NCBI GenBank assembly: GCA_026401035.1
Contig: JAPLNR010000033.1
Location: forward strand, 1 to 64,000
Source of the DNA: Planctomycetia bacterium
Lineage (GTDB): Bacteria > Planctomycetota > Planctomycetia > Pirellulales > UBA1268
Direction: 5' to 3'
Length of the DNA: 64,000 nucleotides
A program made the translations under genes and the position numbers. Below the pieces are notes generated by a model. It was given only the letters and a program-made list of their open reading frames with translations. It had not been told where the DNA came from and searched no databases. This document shows, one piece after another, positions 29,383 to 38,051 of the stretch. How positions within the stretch are numbered: position 1 is the stretch's first letter; each line of letters begins with the position of its first letter.

Positions 29383-30009
29383 TCAGGCCGCCGTGCGGCT
29401 GCCGGTTTTGTAGAGGTAGGGATTCATCGTCGGGTCGTTGTACATCTTCATCTGCCGGAACACCCGCAGCGGCCGCTGCCCCGCGAAGATCTCGCCGAGC
29501 AGCCGGGAGAGCGCACCCATCAGATGCGTCCGCTGCATGTCGAGCACGACCATCCGGGCGGCAGCCTTTTCACGATGCTCCAGCGTGGCATCGGCACGGT
29601 CGATCTGCTCCCGCATGTGATAGCGGCGCAATTCGAGGATCGAGAGCCGGTCGATCGCGGCGCCGGGGGTCTCCGTGGCGGCCGGCGCATCCGGCCCGGC
29701 GACGATGCCGCGACCCGCCAGCTCTTCGATCAGCCAATCGTCGACCTTTTCGATCGAGTCATTGCGGGCCTGGTTATATCCGTCGATGGCCCGCTTCACC
29801 TGGGCGATCTTCGCATCGGTGACGTCTGGTGAACGGGCGATGTCTTCCTCGTGCCAGAGCAGGAAGTTGAACCGGTGCAGGTCGCAGATCCGGCCCCGTA
29901 GACCGTCTGCAGCGTGGGCCGGTTCGACCACATGCCACCGGGCCACGAGATCCTCGAGGAGACCGTCAATCTCGTCGCTGGACAGAGGGACGGCGGTTGT
30001 CGTGATCAT
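29383..30009 (-). CDS. DUF4254 domain protein
   Basis: This 208-residue, mostly alpha-helical protein contains LHRFNFLLWHEEDIARSPDV, AKIAQVKRAIDGYNQARND and TPGAAIDRLSILELRRYHMR, then QRTHLMGALSRLLGEIF, which match DUF4254, a family of unknown function found in planctomycetes and Bacteroidetes near surface-polysaccharide genes. The start at 30007-30009 is chosen for its AGGAG site 9 bases upstream. It is downstream of the ketosynthase gene on the same strand, separated by a short tandem repeat. Confidence 0.8.
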   Translation of the reverse strand: MITTTAVPLSSDEIDGLLEDLVARWHVVEPAHAADGLRGRICDLHRFNFLLWHEEDIARSPDVTDAKIAQVKRAIDGYNQARNDSIEKVDDWLIEELAGRGIVAGPDAPAATETPGAAIDRLSILELRRYHMREQIDRADATLEHREKAAARMVVLDMQRTHLMGALSRLLGEIFAGQRPLRVFRQMKMYNDPTMNPYLYKTGSRTAA

Positions 30010-30068
30010 GCTGACTGCTCCTGAAGTATCGCTGTGGTGAAAAATCGGGTGACGAGGGCGTGACAATC

Positions 30069-30110
30069 TTGGGTTTAGGCGCTTGGGTTTAAGCGTTTGG
30101 GTTCAGGCCG
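30069..30110 (+). repeat. three tandem 14-bp repeats overlapping the ketosynthase stop
   Basis: TTGGGTTTAGGCGC, TTGGGTTTAAGCGT and TTGGGTTCAGGCCG follow each other directly. The third contains the stop codon of the ketosynthase gene (30103-30105). Confidence 0.75.
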
Positions 30111-31344
30111 CCGCGCGAATCACGAGGCAGAGATTCGAGCCGCCAAATCCAAACGAGTTGCTGGCCGTGACCCGCACCCGCGCCGGGCGGGCGACGTGGG
30201 GCACATGATCGAGCGGGCAGTTCTCGTCGGGGTTGTCGAGATTCACAGTCGGCGGAATCGCCTGCCGGTCGATCGCGGCCAGGCAGGCGATCGCTTCGAA
30301 GGCCGCGGCGCCGCTGACCAGATGCCCCGACATGCTTTTGGTGGAACTGACCGGCACGCGGTCGGCCGCGGTGTCGAGCGCCAGGCGGATCGCCCCGGCC
30401 TCGGCGGCGTCGCCCACCGGCGTGCCGGCGGCATGGGCATTCACGTAGTCGACCTCGTCGGGCCCGACGCCGGCATCTTCCAGCGCCATCACGATCGCCC
30501 GGGCGGCATTCCTGGGATCGATGCAGGGCGTGACCATGTGGGTGGCATCGCTCGACATGCCGACACCGGCCAGTTCGCCATACAGGCGGGCCCCGCGGCG
30601 GGCCGCGTCGGCACGCCGCTCCAGCATGAAGAACGCGCCCCCTTCGCCCATCACAAAGCCGTCGCGATCACGATCGAAGGGCCGCGAAGACTTCGTCGGG
30701 TCGTCGCCGCGTCGCGATAGGGCGCGGAGATTGTAGAAGGCTGCCAGGGCCGTCGGACGGAGGATGTCGCAGCCGCCCACGATGCAGGCATCGACCCAGC
30801 CGGCCTCGAGCCAGGTGCGGCCGAGCGCCATCGCGTAGCCGCTCGAGGCACAGGCCGCCGCCGCCGTGACGGCCGGCCCGCTGACGCCAGTATGCTGCGC
30901 GAGCCGATGCACCAGCGACTGATCCTGCCGCGGTTCGAAGACCATCGTGCCGTGGTCGAGGAAATCGAAATCCCATTCCTTCAGCTGCTCCGCTCCCTGG
31001 CCGAGCACGAGGCCGATCCGGGTTCGCGGGTAGCCGACGGGCAGCGCGGCGTCGGCCAGCGCATGCGTGATCGGACTCAGGCAGAGCCGATCGAGCCGGG
31101 GCAGCGCGGCGAACGCGGCGGCGTCGAGCTGGCACGTGCCGGCGGGGGGCAGCGGAATCCCGGTCAGCGGGGCGGCAAACTGGCGGGTTTCGCGGGCGAA
31201 TGCATGGGGCGGGATCGAACGCACGCCCGATGCGCCAGCCATCAGGTTGGCGGTGATCTCCGCCACCGAGCTGCCCAGCGGCGACACCGCCCCGATGCCG
31301 GTGATCATGATCGACTCGCGAGCGGCAGCGGCGGCGCCAGTCAT
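30103..31344 (-). CDS. beta-ketoacyl-ACP synthase (FabF/KS-like)
   Basis: This 413-residue thiolase-fold enzyme has the nucleophile block AAAACASSGYAMALGRTWLE, the first His in VNAHAAGTPVGDAAEA and the second in KSMSGHLVSGAAAFEAIACL, the C-H-H triad of condensing enzymes. It ends with SNSFGFGGSNLCLVI. It would extend acyl chains carried on the nearby acyl carrier protein. Its start overlaps the stop of the KS-like partner by four bases. The three-gene set KS, KS-like, ACP resembles small type II fatty-acid or polyketide modules, and the product is unknown. Confidence 0.88.
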   Translation of the reverse strand: MTGAAAAARESIMITGIGAVSPLGSSVAEITANLMAGASGVRSIPPHAFARETRQFAAPLTGIPLPPAGTCQLDAAAFAALPRLDRLCLSPITHALADAALPVGYPRTRIGLVLGQGAEQLKEWDFDFLDHGTMVFEPRQDQSLVHRLAQHTGVSGPAVTAAAACASSGYAMALGRTWLEAGWVDACIVGGCDILRPTALAAFYNLRALSRRGDDPTKSSRPFDRDRDGFVMGEGGAFFMLERRADAARRGARLYGELAGVGMSSDATHMVTPCIDPRNAARAIVMALEDAGVGPDEVDYVNAHAAGTPVGDAAEAGAIRLALDTAADRVPVSSTKSMSGHLVSGAAAFEAIACLAAIDRQAIPPTVNLDNPDENCPLDHVPHVARPARVRVTASNSFGFGGSNLCLVIRAAA

Positions 31345-32174
31345 GCGGCCTCTCCCTGGGTGGCGACGTCGGCCGGCACGAGACGGATTTCAGCGGCCCA
31401 TGGGCAGCGATGCGACCACGACGCAGTTCCGCCGGCGTGGCCGTGGGCCGCCAGGGCCCTGCCAAACGCGGCGAGGAGACCGGGCGTCGGCCGTGCAGCC
31501 GGTTTGAGACCGGCCGCAGATTCGAGGTGCATCTCCAGCGCGAGCTGCCCCGGTCGTGGCGGCACGAGCGACAGCGCCACGGCACGACAGATCGGATCGG
31601 TGACCGGCTTGCCGGCGGCATCGAGCACCGGTTCCTCGTCCCAGCCGCTCACGATCAGCCAGACACCATCGCAACGCATGCGGCCCGCTGCCGTGGGACG
31701 CAGCCAGGAGATCGCCGTGAACAATCCCTCCGCAAGCGCATCCGGCCCGCCACCAACGCCGATATTTGGCCCATGCATGCCCAGGCCCACGCTCACGGCG
31801 CCGGCTGGAGAATGGAGCGAGCACTCCGGCACGATTCGCGTCGAGACGGCGGTGCCGCCGATGGCAGCCGCCTGCACGAGCGTCTGCGCCGCGGAGATCC
31901 TTCCCGCCTGGCAGGAAGCGGCGATCACGCCATGGAGGTCGAACGAGGGCCGCGGCTCCGGATACTGCGCGATCGCCGCCAGCACGGCATGCATGCCGAC
32001 CACGGTCTGCTCGTCGGAGTGGCGGAGAAACCGCGGTGCCAGGGCCGGCGCCGAGGCCGGCCAGCCACCGGTGCGCAGCGCATCGATCGCCGACAGCCGG
32101 GTTTCGACCATCGCATGGCTGGCGACCGCGCACGCGGCTGCGGCCGGGCCAACGGTGTGCGGAGAGGTTGGCAT
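31341..32174 (-). CDS. degenerate ketosynthase-like partner protein
   Basis: This 277-residue protein resembles the N-terminal half of condensing enzymes (AQTLVQAAAIGGTAVSTRIV, then SLHSPAGAVSVGLGMHGPNI, GVGGGPDALAEGLFTAISWL). The catalytic Cys position reads Gly-Gly-Gly, and the second half with the two His is missing, so it cannot be a synthase by itself. It may act as a chain-length-factor-like partner of the complete KS, to which it is coupled by a four-base overlap. The ACP gene ends 8 bases upstream. Confidence 0.6.
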   Translation of the reverse strand: MPTSPHTVGPAAAACAVASHAMVETRLSAIDALRTGGWPASAPALAPRFLRHSDEQTVVGMHAVLAAIAQYPEPRPSFDLHGVIAASCQAGRISAAQTLVQAAAIGGTAVSTRIVPECSLHSPAGAVSVGLGMHGPNIGVGGGPDALAEGLFTAISWLRPTAAGRMRCDGVWLIVSGWDEEPVLDAAGKPVTDPICRAVALSLVPPRPGQLALEMHLESAAGLKPAARPTPGLLAAFGRALAAHGHAGGTASWSHRCPWAAEIRLVPADVATQGEAA

Positions 32175-32182
32175 AGGGCCGT

Positions 32183-32449
32183 TTATGCTGCCTGCTTGGA
32201 AGTCTTGGCGGCGACTTTGGCCTGCAGGATGTCGAGCAGCCTGCCGACCGTGTTCACGTCTTCGAGAAGTTCGGTCTCGACCTGGATGCCAAACCGGGTC
32301 TCGATATGCAGCACGAGTCCGGCCATGTCGAGCGAATCGAGGTTCAGTCCCTCGCGCAGCGACGTCGAGTCTTCGAGCGCCGGGTAGGTCTCTCCGGTCT
32401 CCTTTTCGAGCAGTTCGAGCACGATTGCCGAAAGTTGCGTGCGGTCCAT
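32183..32449 (-). CDS. acyl carrier protein
   Basis: The 88-residue product begins MDRTQLSAIVLELLEKETGE and has the phosphopantetheine site GLNLDSLDMAGLVLHIETRF, where the Ser of DSL takes the cofactor. The start at 32447-32449 has a GGAGTGGAG region just upstream. It is the first gene of the ACP, KS-like, KS operon. Its C-terminal tail is Lys-rich (AKVAAKTSKQAA), less acidic than primary-metabolism ACPs. Confidence 0.85.
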   Translation of the reverse strand: MDRTQLSAIVLELLEKETGETYPALEDSTSLREGLNLDSLDMAGLVLHIETRFGIQVETELLEDVNTVGRLLDILQAKVAAKTSKQAA

Positions 32450-32542
32450 GAACTCCACTCCTGTCCTGTCATGCAAAACTGGTAGATGATTGCCGCGACG
32501 GTATCATGCGGTGCCGCGGCACGAGGCTGGAGACAGTAGCGA

Positions 32543-32974
32543 ATGCAGACCGACGGGCGAAGGGCAAAAGAGACCGCATTTTCGCGGGTTTATCGCCGGT
32601 ATCGGTCGAGCGTGCTCGCGGCCGCGACGGCTGCGTATACCGCCCTGCTCGTGGCCGCCACCCACTATCCGAAGCCGGAGCGGCTGCTCGGCCGCAACCC
32701 GCCCTCCGACAAACTGCTCCACTTCATGGCCTACGGCGTGCTCGGCGCACTGGCCGCGGCGGCGCTGCGTTCGCGGGGCCGGTGGTCAGGCCGGACGATC
32801 GCGGCGCTGGCCGGCGGGCTGGCCCTGTTCGCCGCGCTCGACGAGATCACGCAGCCCTTCTTCGCACGGGCGGCGGACCCGCTCGACTGGGTCTTCGACT
32901 GCATCGGGATCGCCGGCGGGATCCTGCTCGTCGTCACGATCAGTAGTTTGGTGTCGGCGCGCGGAAGTCGCTGA
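32543..32974 (+). CDS. VanZ-like membrane protein
   Basis: This 143-residue protein has about four hydrophobic helices and the VanZ-type loop [20 protein letters not shown] followed by [20 protein letters not shown], where the D-K-x-x-HF and (D/E)-E-x-x-Q residues are conserved. VanZ-like proteins are membrane proteins of unclear function, some giving teicoplanin resistance. The 3' end overlaps the convergent decarboxylase gene by 35 bases. Confidence 0.8.
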   Translation: MQTDGRRAKETAFSRVYRRYRSSVLAAATAAYTALLVAATHYPKPERLLGRNPPSDKLLHFMAYGVLGALAAAALRSRGRWSGRTIAALAGGLALFAALDEITQPFFARAADPLDWVFDCIGIAGGILLVVTISSLVSARGSR

Positions 32975-33914
32975 GCTTTACCGAGCGAAACCATTCGATC
33001 GTCTTGGCGAGCCCCTCCCGCAGGGCAATGGCCGGCTCCCAGCCGAGGTGCTTCTTGGCGAGCGTGATGTCGGGCCGCCGCCGCTCCGGATCGTCGACGG
33101 GCAGCGGTTTCTCGATGAGCTTCGATTTCGAGCCGGTGAGTTCGAGCGTGAGTTCGGCAAGCTGCCGGATCGTGAACTCACCGGGGTTGCCGATGTTCAC
33201 CGGGCCGATGAAATCATCCGGGCCGTTCATCATGCGGATGATGCCCTCGACGAGGTCGTCCCGGTAGCAGAAACTCCGCGTCTGCCCGCCGTTGCCGAAG
33301 ATCGTGATCGGCTCGCCGGCGATCGCCTGCCGAATGAAATTCGAAACCACGCGACCGTCGAAGGGATGCATCCGCGGGCCGTACGTATTGAAGATCCGTA
33401 CGATCCGGATGTTGACCCGGTTGTGGCGGTGGTAGTCCATGAAGAGGGTCTCGGCGGCCCGCTTCCCCTCGTCGTAGCAGGCGCGGGGCCCGATCGGATT
33501 CACGGAGCCGCGATAGCTCTCCGGCTGCGGATGCACCTCCGGGTCGCCATACACCTCGCTCGTCGAGGCCTGCAGCACCTTCGCCCGGCAGCGCCGGGCC
33601 ATGCCGAGCACGTTGATGGCGCCCATCACGCTCGTCTTCATCGTCTTGATGGGGTTGTATTGGTAGTGACCGGGGGCGGCCGGGCAGGCGAGGTTGTAGA
33701 TCTCGTCGACCTCGAGCCAGAGCGGATGGATCACGTCGTGCCGGATGAGCTCGAAGTTGCCGCAGCCGAGCAGGTGGGCGACGTTGGTCTTCTGACTCGT
33801 GAAAAAGTTGTCGACGCAGATGACGTCGTGCCCCATCTCAACGAGACGGTCACAGAGGTGGCTGCCGAGAAAACCGGCACCGCCGGTGACAAGGATGCGT
33901 TTGATTGTTGCCAT
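32940..33914 (-). CDS. UDP-glucuronate decarboxylase (UDP-xylose synthase), SDR family
   Basis: This 324-residue extended SDR enzyme has the NAD-binding [11 protein letters not shown] at residues 10-20, the STSEVYG strand, catalytic YDEGK (Tyr-x3-Lys) near 149, and the [20 protein letters not shown] and [17 protein letters not shown] substrate blocks characteristic of UDP-glucuronic acid decarboxylases. It converts UDP-glucuronate to UDP-xylose for polysaccharide synthesis in the cytoplasm. Length is standard for the family. Confidence 0.9.
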   Translation of the reverse strand: MATIKRILVTGGAGFLGSHLCDRLVEMGHDVICVDNFFTSQKTNVAHLLGCGNFELIRHDVIHPLWLEVDEIYNLACPAAPGHYQYNPIKTMKTSVMGAINVLGMARRCRAKVLQASTSEVYGDPEVHPQPESYRGSVNPIGPRACYDEGKRAAETLFMDYHRHNRVNIRIVRIFNTYGPRMHPFDGRVVSNFIRQAIAGEPITIFGNGGQTRSFCYRDDLVEGIIRMMNGPDDFIGPVNIGNPGEFTIRQLAELTLELTGSKSKLIEKPLPVDDPERRRPDITLAKKHLGWEPAIALREGLAKTIEWFRSVKLSDFRAPTPNY

Positions 33915-33980
33915 GGTGCGGGAATCCTACCGTAAACGCCGCAGAAAGGCATCCACTCCCCGGCAGCTGGCAGGGCGGCG

Positions 33981-36900
33981 CTATCGGCCGAGTTCGGAGA
34001 GATACCGCACGAGGTCGGCGAGCTCTTCGCGGCTGAGGCCGTCGATGAGCCCCGCGGGCATCAGCGACGTGCCGGCCGACTCCTCGTCGATGTCGGCCGT
34101 GGGAATCTTCACCTCCTTGCCGATCGCGTCGCGCAGCACAAGCTCCTCGTCGCTCCGCGACACCTGGATGCCCGTCACCACCTGGCCGTCGTCGGTGAGC
34201 ACGACGAGGGTATTGAAGCCCTCCTTGACGTTCTTCGCCGGGTAGACGAGCGAGTCGATGATGTAGTCGAGCGGGCTGGCGGCCCCGATCGCGGCGAGGT
34301 TCGGACCCACCCGGGCGCCGTCGTCGCCGATCCGGTGGCACGAAACACACTTCAGGCTCTCGCGCTTGTAGATCGCCTCGCCCCGGCCGCGGTCGGCCTT
34401 CGTCCGCACGAATTCGACGAAGGCGTCGAGATCGGCGTTGGTCATGGCATGACGTGGTCCGCTGGCCGGTTGCGGAGCGGCGCTGCCCACGGAGCGGGCG
34501 ACCACCGTCTCGAGCGCCTTCGCCAGCGCCGGCTCCTGCCGCCCCGCCGCGCTGATCGCCTGTAGTCCGCTCTTTGCGAGCGCGGCCGGGAACGACGCCT
34601 CCGCGGCGTCGATCGCGGCGGCCAGGGTGGCCGCGCCATCCTTCGCCGTGAGAAAGGCCCGGTAGACGCCGTCGATCGCCGCCGTGTCGCTCGCGGTCGC
34701 GAGCCAGGCCACCGCCTGCCGGGCAGCCAGCTCGCGCGACTGGGGCACGAGCGCCGCGAGGGCCGCCGCCTGCGTCTGCACACTGCCCGAGCCGGCCTTG
34801 GCCAGCTGGAGGAGCACCTCGCGCGAGGCATTGCCGGGCAGCGCGCCGAGCGCCGCGATCGCCGCCCCGCAGACGGCAGGTGATCGTGTCGCTTGCGTGG
34901 CAATGGCCGCCAGTTCATCCCCCGCGGCCGCGATCTTCCAGGCGGCCACCGCCTCGATCGCGCGGGTGGCGCAGGCGTCGTCACTCGACGCCAGGAGTTT
35001 CTCCACCGCGATGAGATCACCCGCCGGAACGGCCCGGCGGCGCTGCTGCGCCCCGAGCAGGTGGCCGAGCAGTGTCGACGCCTCCGCGGGCGGTGTGGCC
35101 GGATCGACGACGATGTCGAACACTAGCCGCAGGTCCTGCGGGCTGCCGAGCGTGGCGATGCAGTCGAGCGCTGCGGCGCGGTCGGTGGCGGAGAGCCCCC
35201 CCTCCCGCAGCCGGGCGACGATCCGGGGAACCGCCGCGCCGGCTTCGGCCGACCGCACGGCGAAGATCACGCGGCCGAATTTTCCGCCGTCGACGAACGT
35301 GCCGTCGATCACCGCCGGCAGCCAGGCCTCACGGAGCTCACGCGCGGCGAGCCAGACGGCGTAGTCGAGGGAATCGTCGCGGTCATGATCGACGGCATGC
35401 AGGGCCAGCTCCGCGGCCCGAGTGCCACCGAGCGTTGCCAGCGCCCGAACGGCCTCGAGCCGCACCTGCGGCGCGGGATCGTCGACGAGCGGGGCGAGTA
35501 ACTCCGCCGGTGCCTCGAGCCGGTCGGCCCAGTCGCAGACAATACGGGCAGCCGCCGCGCGGGCCCGCGACTCAGGCGACGCGAGCACCGCCTGCAACAG
35601 CGGGAGATCGACCTCAGTCGCGCTGCCCCGGTCAAACCCCTGCTTCAGCCGCAGCCCGTCGAGACGGAGCCGTTCAAAATTGGCCGCCTTGGGATCGAGC
35701 GCGGCGAGCCAGCGGTCGACCTCGGGCCGCATCTGCTCTCCGCCGCGAGCAAACAGTTCACGGCGGGCCATGTCGCGGGCGTGGGCTTCCGGCGACTCGA
35801 GCTGGCCCAAAAGCTCGGCGGCGGAAAGCTGCTTGCAGTCGATCCGCGGCACGAGCGGGCGGCCCTTGGCCGTGACCCGCCAGATGCGGCCGTGCGTGCG
35901 GTCCCGCCGCTCGTCACGAAAATCGACCTCGCCGTGCTGGATGATCGGGTTGTACCAGTCGGCGATGTAGATCGCGCCGTCGGGGCCCATCTTCACGTCG
36001 ATCGGACGGAACGTGACCCGCTTGGAGTGAATGAGGTCGGGAAGTTTTTCACTCGTGAATCCTGAGCCCGCTTCCGTGAGCCGAAACCGGCAGACGCGGT
36101 TGGCCCGAAAGTCGTTCGTCACCAAGAGCCCCTGGGCATCGTCGGGCAGATGCCGGCCGCCGATGATCTCGAGGCCGCAGTATTTCGGGCTGCTCGGATT
36201 CATCCCGTGCAGGACCCGTGGCGTGCCGACGGCCGCCTGAAAGGCGGCGCCGGGGAAGGCGTAATAGATGCCTTCGCCACCAGCGCCGTCCGTCGCGAGC
36301 GACCGGCCCCAGGCATCGAAGACATGGCCCCAGGTGTTCACCCACCCGCGGGCAAAGACGTCGAGCGCGAGTGACTCGGGCTGAAACCGCCAGATGCCGC
36401 CTCCGTTGAGCCGGCGCACGCCCTGCGGCGTCTCCACATGGCTATGGATATAGATGGACTGGCTGAAATAGAGCCGCGCGTCGGGACCGCGACGAAAGGT
36501 GTGGATGATGTGGTGCGTATCTTCCGTGCCGAAGCCGGAGAGCACGACCTTGCGGCTATCGGCCCGGCCGTCGCCGTTGGTGTCGGCGAGGTGGAGAAAT
36601 TCCGTGCTGTTGGCGACGTACGCGCCCCCCAGGTCGTCGGGCAGAATGGCCGTGGGCATGAGCAGCCCGTCGGCAAACACCGTGCTCGCGTCGGCGCGAC
36701 CGTCGCCATCGCGGTCCTCGAGGATCGTGACCGTGTCGTTGGCGACCTCGCCCGGCCGAATCTGCGGATAGATGCTCGACGACGAGACCCAGAGCCGCCC
36801 CTGCGGATCGAAGTTCATCTGCAGCGGCTTCGAGATCAGCGGATCGGCCGCAAACAGATTCACCTCGTAGCCGTCGGCGATCTCCATGGCCGCGAGTTCC

Positions 36901-37001
36901 GCTGCCGGATCCGGAGGGGGAATATCCTTGAGCCCGCGCTGGGCCAGCGCCGGCTGCACGGACAGGGCGATCAGGACCGCGGCCGCGATGCGAACGATCA
37001 T
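33981..37001 (-). CDS. PVC-type heme-binding membrane-bound dehydrogenase
   Basis: This 1006-residue exported protein has a signal peptide (MIVRIAAAVLIALSVQPALA). A beta-propeller dehydrogenase domain follows (about 35-440, with NFDPQGRLWVSSSSIYPQI and the GPDGAIYIADWYNPIIQHGE block), then a HEAT-repeat-like helical middle (about 450-840). The C-terminal cytochrome c-like domain carries CVSCHRIG (CxxCH, near residue 885) and ends SREELADLVRYLSELGR. This architecture is a hallmark of Planctomycetes and Verrucomicrobia and is thought to oxidise sugars outside the cytoplasm. The start at 36999-37001 is chosen because it opens the signal peptide one base after the SGNH gene stop, so the two are an operon. 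Confidence 0.9.
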   Translation of the reverse strand: MIVRIAAAVLIALSVQPALAQRGLKDIPPPDPAAELAAMEIADGYEVNLFAADPLISKPLQMNFDPQGRLWVSSSSIYPQIRPGEVANDTVTILEDRDGDGRADASTVFADGLLMPTAILPDDLGGAYVANSTEFLHLADTNGDGRADSRKVVLSGFGTEDTHHIIHTFRRGPDARLYFSQSIYIHSHVETPQGVRRLNGGGIWRFQPESLALDVFARGWVNTWGHVFDAWGRSLATDGAGGEGIYYAFPGAAFQAAVGTPRVLHGMNPSSPKYCGLEIIGGRHLPDDAQGLLVTNDFRANRVCRFRLTEAGSGFTSEKLPDLIHSKRVTFRPIDVKMGPDGAIYIADWYNPIIQHGEVDFRDERRDRTHGRIWRVTAKGRPLVPRIDCKQLSAAELLGQLESPEAHARDMARRELFARGGEQMRPEVDRWLAALDPKAANFERLRLDGLRLKQGFDRGSATEVDLPLLQAVLASPESRARAAAARIVCDWADRLEAPAELLAPLVDDPAPQVRLEAVRALATLGGTRAAELALHAVDHDRDDSLDYAVWLAARELREAWLPAVIDGTFVDGGKFGRVIFAVRSAEAGAAVPRIVARLREGGLSATDRAAALDCIATLGSPQDLRLVFDIVVDPATPPAEASTLLGHLLGAQQRRRAVPAGDLIAVEKLLASSDDACATRAIEAVAAWKIAAAGDELAAIATQATRSPAVCGAAIAALGALPGNASREVLLQLAKAGSGSVQTQAAALAALVPQSRELAARQAVAWLATASDTAAIDGVYRAFLTAKDGAATLAAAIDAAEASFPAALAKSGLQAISAAGRQEPALAKALETVVARSVGSAAPQPASGPRHAMTNADLDAFVEFVRTKADRGRGEAIYKRESLKCVSCHRIGDDGARVGPNLAAIGAASPLDYIIDSLVYPAKNVKEGFNTLVVLTDDGQVVTGIQVSRSDEELVLRDAIGKEVKIPTADIDEESAGTSLMPAGLIDGLSREELADLVRYLSELGR

Positions 37002-37002
37002 G

Positions 37003-37947
37003 TCAGCGTAATTCCTTTGCCGAGTTTTGCACCTTCTGCTCCGCCTCTTTGACGAGCGCGTCGAACTGCGGCATCTCGACGGCGTTGTTGCCCTGCTCGT
37101 GCTTGCGGAACAGGAAGATGTAGGTCTCGTTTGCCGGTCGCCAGCGGTGGAAGAAGAGCGTGTTCTTCGCGACGACGAGCTTTCGGAGCGCTGCCGATGG
37201 GTCGGTCGATTCCGTGGGCAGCGGCCGACCGCCGGCTTCCACAAATACGCGGGCGGCCTGGGCGTAGCCAACGTTGGATAGATGGACGCCGTTTTCAGTG
37301 ACGGCGGCGCCGGCCGTGATCTCGGGCAGCCGTGCGAAGAGGTCAACGAGGCCGGCCTGCTTCTCCGCGGCCACCTCGCGGATCGTCTGGCTGTAGGGGG
37401 CCAGGGCCGCGTTGCGAGCGTCGGCGTCCAGCGATTCGAAGCGGTGCGGCGTCACGAACACGAGCCGCACGTCCTGCGGCGCGTTGGCATGGGCCGCCGT
37501 CCGTAGGTCGTCGCAGAGCTTTCCCAACTGGCCGCGGAACGCCGCCAGCCCGGCATCCCCCTTGAAGGATTCATTGCGGCCGTACGCCACGAAGATGATC
37601 GTCGGCTCGAGTTCGCGGACCAGCCCCAGCATCCGCTCGTAGCCCTTTGCCGCCGGGTCGAAGACGCCGCGGGACTCGGCCCAGACCGTGTCGCCGCTCC
37701 AGCCGAGGTTGCGAAACGTGAGCGCTGCCTCCGGATGCGCGGCCAGGAGCGCCGTCTCGATGAAGCCGCGGTCTCCCTCCCGTTCGATGAAGGTGTCGCC
37801 CAGGAAGACGACCCGGTCGCCGTCGCGGAGAACCCAGGCCGGCGGCGGAGCCGGCGGCGCTGCCGGAACGGCCGCCCACGGGATCATCGCCACGGCGATG
37901 GAAAGCCCGACCACCGCAGGCGGGGAGAACCGTGAAAGGTGCATCAT
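37003..37947 (-). CDS. SGNH/GDSL-type hydrolase family protein (exported)
   Basis: This 314-residue protein has a signal-like N-terminus (VVGLSIAVAMIPWAAVPAA) and SGNH blocks: VVFLGDTFIERE in place of GDSL, RNLGWSGDTVW (block II Gly), FVAYGRNES (block III Asn) and ENGVHLSNVGY (block V His). The position of the nucleophile reads GDT rather than GDS, so hydrolase activity is uncertain. It is directly upstream of the PVC-type dehydrogenase, separated by one base, and probably acts on the same extracellular glycan or ester substrate. ATG 37947 or the next codon may be the start. Confidence 0.75.
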   Translation of the reverse strand: MMHLSRFSPPAVVGLSIAVAMIPWAAVPAAPPAPPPAWVLRDGDRVVFLGDTFIEREGDRGFIETALLAAHPEAALTFRNLGWSGDTVWAESRGVFDPAAKGYERMLGLVRELEPTIIFVAYGRNESFKGDAGLAAFRGQLGKLCDDLRTAAHANAPQDVRLVFVTPHRFESLDADARNAALAPYSQTIREVAAEKQAGLVDLFARLPEITAGAAVTENGVHLSNVGYAQAARVFVEAGGRPLPTESTDPSAALRKLVVAKNTLFFHRWRPANETYIFLFRKHEQGNNAVEMPQFDALVKEAEQKVQNSAKELR

Positions 37948-38051
37948 GGCGGGGAACTTTTCGCGGGTGAATTCAACTGTTAGTGTAGTCGGTTCCGGGG
38001 TCGGTGCCATGTGCAGGCTGCCCGAAACAAGAACACCTCTCGCCGACATCA

